A DNA stretch of 64,000 nt from assembly GCF_001870485.1 (NCBI RefSeq), contig NZ_MDKE01000022.1, positions 62,001 through 126,000 on the forward strand, written 5' to 3'. Shown here piece after piece: positions 63,856 to 64,000 of this stretch (the stretch's first letter is position 1; each line of letters starts with the position of its first letter). A program made the translations under genes and the position numbers. The notes below the pieces were generated by a model. The model worked only from the letters and a program-made list of their open reading frames with translations, had not been told where the DNA came from and ran no database searches. This DNA comes from Oceanisphaera psychrotolerans. Its GTDB lineage: Bacteria; Pseudomonadota; Gammaproteobacteria; Enterobacterales; Aeromonadaceae.

Positions 63856-64000
63856 GTAAAGGCTGATACGTTTTTCGCCTTGGTATGCTTTCCATTCTTA
63901 TTGATAACACCAAAACCGAGAAATGCTTGTTCCATCCCAGCATTTCCGGCCGTCCAAGACGGTCTGTGGTGGGGCGTCTCACCTATGATGGGGTTACGAC
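63856..64000. other. Window end, no feature supported
   Basis: 145 bp after the GntR gene. A short GCCGTC/GACGGT inverted repeat near 63948-63963 is the only structure seen. No start of another gene can be supported. Confidence 0.4.

Noticed and set aside
63856-64000. Insertion sequence end at the right edge
   Set aside because: Only a very short inverted repeat is visible; no transposase codons or terminal repeat could be supported.

Overview
The window comes from a GC-rich gammaproteobacterial chromosome. The gene content (carnitine and glycine betaine catabolism, BCCT, Na+-coupled and TRAP transporters) suggests a marine or halotolerant organism, perhaps an Oceanimonas/Zobellella-like Aeromonadales member. 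That placement is an inference from gene content only.

Left part, about 1-11,581: the right end of an integrated P2-like phage or satellite. It holds a truncated hicB antitoxin, a minus-strand early operon (two Cox-like regulators, a CII-like protein, four small unknown genes, an HUH gpA-type replication endonuclease and a small gene after it), a plus-strand S24 repressor, a cargo zone and a tyrosine integrase. The element ends in a 57-bp copy of the 3' part of a tRNA-Leu(UAA) gene. The AT-rich cargo is a reverse transcriptase followed by a protein with two membrane segments. Upstream of them are two nested inverted-repeat RNA structures. This layout matches a type IV (Ec48-like) retron and is the most interesting system here. 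A decayed copy of the integrase N-terminus lies just downstream of it. A two-TM protein and an ImmA/IrrE peptidase follow.

11,600-27,400: a lipoprotein, an NhaC antiporter, a regulator/substrate-binding protein/hybrid kinase operon, a D-amino-acid-type locus (FAD dehydrogenase, 33-aa membrane peptide, SSS symporter, LysR regulator, Asp/Glu racemase), a HypT-like regulator coupled to a kinase with a binding-protein sensor domain, and a dicarboxylate/amino-acid symporter behind a sigma-54-type promoter.

27,700-55,200: a nearly complete route for quaternary amines. Gamma-butyrobetaine dioxygenase makes carnitine; CdhA and CdhC convert it to betainyl-CoA plus acetoacetate; a thioesterase frees glycine betaine; acetoacetyl-CoA synthetase activates acetoacetate; GbcA/GbcB demethylate betaine. 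FdhA and the FdsGBA formate dehydrogenase (with FdhD) oxidise the released formaldehyde and formate. A BCCT transporter, a short BCCT-like protein, a double CaiB-type CoA-transferase and AraC/LysR regulators sit among them. A MarR/siderophore-interacting-protein pair is inserted between.

55,400-64,000: a lyase/alcohol dehydrogenase/aldehyde dehydrogenase operon and a DctPQM TRAP transporter, with a divergent GntR regulator. Matching pairs of TTGTCC-type palindromes precede both operons, so they look like one regulon for an unidentified substrate.

Four genes (integrase, FAD dehydrogenase, SSS symporter, zinc alcohol dehydrogenase) are each broken by one missing base, each compatible with shortening of a short homopolymer. 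Assembly error is a serious alternative to real pseudogenisation.
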